Of a stretch of DNA of 64,000 nt, positions 62,061 through 64,000 are shown piece by piece (within the stretch, counting starts at the first letter, position 1; each line of letters starts with the position of its first letter). The stretch covers positions 5,458,501 through 5,522,500 of the forward strand of contig NZ_CP109450.1 in assembly GCF_041438865.1 (NCBI RefSeq). The letters are read 5' to 3'. Origin of the DNA: Streptomyces sp. NBC_01471 (lineage in GTDB: Bacteria > Actinomycetota > Actinomycetes > Streptomycetales > Streptomycetaceae). The position numbers and the translations under genes are program-made. Under the pieces are notes generated by a model, which was given only the letters and a program-made list of their open reading frames with translations, had not been told where the DNA came from and ran no database searches.

Positions 62061-62442
62061 CGTCAGTCTGCTGCACCGGCCGTCCGGTGGGCCCGTGTGC
62101 CCCGGCTGGTGGTGCGAAGTGCGTTCCCCCGGTACGTCGTTCACGTGCCGGGCCGACCGTCCTGAGCGGGTGCTCGTCTGGATGCGCATCGAAGTCCGGC
62201 TGCTGCTCTGGGAGTTCGGAGCCGACGAACGGGCGCGGGCGTACCGCTGGCTGGATCACGGGCAGTGGGAGGCCCTCTACCGGCTGCGCGCGGGGGAGCC
62301 GTACGCCTTCACCGCGGCCGGTGTGGTCTGGGCGGCCCGGCCGGTGCTCTTCCTGACGTGCCCGGCGGCGGCCCGGCCGGCTTCCGCGGGCCTGTCCGCG
62401 GTCTGTGGCCCCGGCGGGTACGCGCACGCAGAAGACAAGTAA
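62053..62442 (+). CDS. Hypothetical protein overlapping the RsbW-like gene
   Basis: 129 residues from ATG 62053 (GTG 62047 is in frame); it overlaps the previous stop by 8 bp, so is translationally coupled. It is Trp- and Arg-rich ('WWCEVRSPG', 'RLLLWEFGADERARAYRWLDHGQWEALYRL'). No family is recognised. Codon use is normal, which supports it being real. Confidence 0.55.
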   Translation: MRNVSLLHRPSGGPVCPGWWCEVRSPGTSFTCRADRPERVLVWMRIEVRLLLWEFGADERARAYRWLDHGQWEALYRLRAGEPYAFTAAGVVWAARPVLFLTCPAAARPASAGLSAVCGPGGYAHAEDK

Positions 62443-62458
62443 GGTAAGCCTAACCATG
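62440..62458. promoter_or_regulatory. Iron box (DmdR/IdeR type)
   Basis: TAAGGTAAGCCTAACCATG matches 14 of 19 of TTAGGTTAGGCTAACCTAA. It includes the start codon of the next gene, so iron-loaded DmdR would block it. Confidence 0.65.
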
Positions 62459-63196
62459 CCTGGTCAGCGTCCCGCTGTGGCAGCCTCTCACGGTACGGAG
62501 CACCCCTTGTCGTACGTCGCGTCCCCGCTCGCCCCGGCCCCCGTCGTCCCCGCCGCGCACGGTCCGCTCGCCGGAGCCGTGCCCGTGCGGTCGGCCGACG
62601 AGCTGCGCGACATCCTCGGGGTGCCCCACCCCATCGTCATCGACAAGGTGCACGACCGGCTCATCGATGAGGATCTGGACCTGCTGGCGCGATCCCCCCT
62701 CTGCGCCCTGTCCACCTGCGACGCGGCCGGGAACTGTGACGTCTCCCCGCGCGGTGACGCACCCGGTTTCACCCACGTACTCGACGAGCGCACCCTGGTC
62801 CTGCCCGACCGTCCGGGCAACCGGCGCGGCGACAGCTTCCACAACGTCCTGTCCAACCCGCATGTGGGACTGCTCTATCTGATACCCGGTGTGATGGACG
62901 TGCTGCGCGTCAACGGTCGCGCCCAACTCCTCAGGGACGCCCCGTTCTTCGACGCGATGACCGTCAAGGGGCGGCGTCCGGAACTCGCCCTGGTTGTCGA
63001 GATCGAGGAGATCTTCCGGCACTGCCCGGCCTCGCTCCGCCGCTCGGGCGTGTGGTCCCCGGAGACCTGGGAGCGCGCCACCGGACCGGCATCCGCCCGA
63101 CGCGCGCCCCTCACCACCGCGGGCTGCCCGGCTACCCCTCCGCCCTGGCCCGCCACAGCAGCCACCCGAAGTACGGGGCGCCGATCACCGCGGTGA
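62456..63196 (+). CDS. Pyridoxamine 5'-phosphate oxidase family protein (MSMEG_1061-like), iron-regulated
   Basis: About 246 residues from ATG 62456. A ~55-residue N-terminal extension is followed by a split-barrel flavin/heme fold ('LCALSTCDAAGNCDVSPRGDAPGF', 'HNVLSNPHVGLLYLIPGVMDVLRVNG', pieces). MSMEG_1061-type proteins are FMN- or F420-linked. Adjacency to a FecCD permease and an iron box suggests ferric siderophore reduction, which is inference. The C-terminal ~60 residues read into the convergent permease gene; the real end may be earlier in function. Confidence 0.75.
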   Translation: MPGQRPAVAASHGTEHPLSYVASPLAPAPVVPAAHGPLAGAVPVRSADELRDILGVPHPIVIDKVHDRLIDEDLDLLARSPLCALSTCDAAGNCDVSPRGDAPGFTHVLDERTLVLPDRPGNRRGDSFHNVLSNPHVGLLYLIPGVMDVLRVNGRAQLLRDAPFFDAMTVKGRRPELALVVEIEEIFRHCPASLRRSGVWSPETWERATGPASARRAPLTTAGCPATPPPWPATAATRSTGRRSPR

Positions 63197-64000
63197 CGAC
63201 TCCCACGGGGATCTGCGCGGGCGCGATGACCGTACGGCCGAGGGTGTCCGCGACCACCACCAGCAGGGCGCCCATCAGCGCGGCGACCGGAAGGACCCGG
63301 GCATGCCGCCGGCCCACCAGGGCGCGTGCCGCGTGCGGTGCCACGAGGCCGACGAATCCGATGACACCGACCGCCGCGACCGCCGCCGCGGTGAGCACGA
63401 CGGAGACCCCGAGCAGCGTCAGACGCGTGGCGCCGAGCCGGATCCCGAGGAGTCGTGGTGTGTCGCCGTCCAGGCCGATGATGTCGAGGTCGCGCCGCAT
63501 CACGGCAAGGACCGGCAGACATACGACGAGCGTCGCGAGCACCGGGAGGACCTCGGGGAACGTACGCCCGTACGTCGAGCCGGAGAGCCACACGAGCGCC
63601 TTGGTCCCGTTGTTCGGATCGGTCAGGACGATCAGCAGGCTGACCAAAGCCGCCGCGCCCGCGGACACCCCGATACCGATCAGGACCAGCCGGTTCTGCT
63701 CAAGGCCGTGCCGCGCCGCGAGCCCGAAGACCAGCGCGGTGGCGGCCGCCGCCCCGGCGAGCGCGGATCCGCCGATCAGCCAGAACCCGGCGAGCGGGAC
63801 GGCCGTCAGCGTGATGACGGCGCCCACCCCGGCCCCGCCGACCACTCCGAGGATGCCCGGCTCGGCAAGCGGGTTCCGCGAGACCGCCTGTACCACCGTG
63901 CCCGCCGTGGCGAGGGCTGCCCCGGCGAGCAGCGCCGCGGCGATCCGCGGCACCCGGGTGTCGAGCACGAAGGTCACGAGCCGCCCCGACCGGCCGGTGA
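63132..64000 (-). CDS. FecCD-type siderophore ABC permease (cut by window end)
   Basis: The frame is open to base 64000, so the N-terminus lies outside. More than 280 residues are visible. BtuC/FecCD motifs include 'ALLAGAALATAGTVVQAVSRNPLAEPGILGV' in pieces, 'NRLVLIGIGVSA', 'VGLVAPHAARALVGRRHARVLP' and the end 'IPVGVVTAVIGAPYFGWLL'. It forms the inner-membrane channel for ferric siderophores. It is convergent with the PPOX gene with a 65-bp overlap. The ATPase and binding protein lie outside. Confidence 0.9.
   Translation of the reverse strand, partial: TGRSGRLVTFVLDTRVPRIAAALLAGAALATAGTVVQAVSRNPLAEPGILGVVGGAGVGAVITLTAVPLAGFWLIGGSALAGAAAATALVFGLAARHGLEQNRLVLIGIGVSAGAAALVSLLIVLTDPNNGTKALVWLSGSTYGRTFPEVLPVLATLVVCLPVLAVMRRDLDIIGLDGDTPRLLGIRLGATRLTLLGVSVVLTAAAVAAVGVIGFVGLVAPHAARALVGRRHARVLPVAALMGALLVVVADTLGRTVIAPAQIPVGVVTAVIGAPYFGWLLWRARAEG

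Overview
The window is high-GC actinobacterial chromosome, almost certainly Streptomyces. Supporting signs are the very high third-position GC (long antisense shadow ORFs over most genes), frequent GTG starts, many 4-nt start/stop overlaps, and a familiar block of core genes: holA, rpsT, lepA, hemW, hrcA-dnaJ2, rsmE, phoH-ybeY-CNNM-era, leuA, recO-uppS, zur/znuABC and glyS. No rRNA, tRNA or CRISPR array was seen. Both window ends cut genes: an arylamine N-acetyltransferase on the left and a FecCD siderophore permease on the right.

Layout. 0-12.9 kb: NAT remainder, a YceI protein, holA, rpsT and lepA, a long-chain acyl-CoA ligase, a HATPase-GAF-PP2C phosphatase, hemW, a DUF3097 protein and an MBL-fold hydrolase. 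12.9-24.5 kb: a CIRCE-controlled hrcA-dnaJ2 run continuing into a nitronate monooxygenase-like gene and rsmE, then a lipoprotein, a stand-alone STAND-like ATPase, a tricorn-type protease, a HIT protein, RNase Z and an adenine/adenosine deaminase. 24.4-30.3 kb: a glucarate catabolism locus (MFS, IclR, kdgD, gudD) and a PfkB sugar kinase. 30.4-40.5 kb: phoH carrying a 360-residue intein, ybeY, a CNNM/CorC-type protein, a YjbR protein, an MFS exporter with a divergent MmyB-like regulator, a degenerate cytidine deaminase, glnK-amtB and era. 40.5-45 kb: an emfourin inhibitor with an M4 protealysin-type protease, leuA behind a leucine-rich leader peptide, and a TerB-like gene behind a structured promoter region. 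45-48.3 kb: an AT-richer island with a T7SS-type WXG protein and a large membrane-spanning putative T7SS substrate, flanked by two unrecognised proteins. 48.4-55.8 kb: recO-uppS, zur and znuBCA with two Zur boxes, glyS and a GPP34 protein. 56-60.3 kb: an alkylsulfatase operon with a divergent TetR regulator and twin operators, then a decayed stretch (TetR/flavin-oxidoreductase chimera, GNAT fragment). 60.4-64 kb: a WhiJ/AbaA-type regulatory set (DUF397, XRE, RsbW-like ATPase), an iron-box PPOX gene and the FecCD permease.

Working together. Glucarate is probably dehydrated by GudD, and the product dehydrated and decarboxylated by KdgD to 2-oxoglutarate semialdehyde, with the divergent IclR binding an inverted repeat over the kdgD promoter. 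Zur and ZnuABC form a self-contained zinc uptake regulon. The observations most worth follow-up are the PhoH intein with class 3 (W-C-T) features, the T7SS-like island, the emfourin/protealysin pair, the Toprim-like DUF3097 protein, the promoter-spacer inverted repeat before the TerB-like gene, and the TetR::oxidoreductase chimera.
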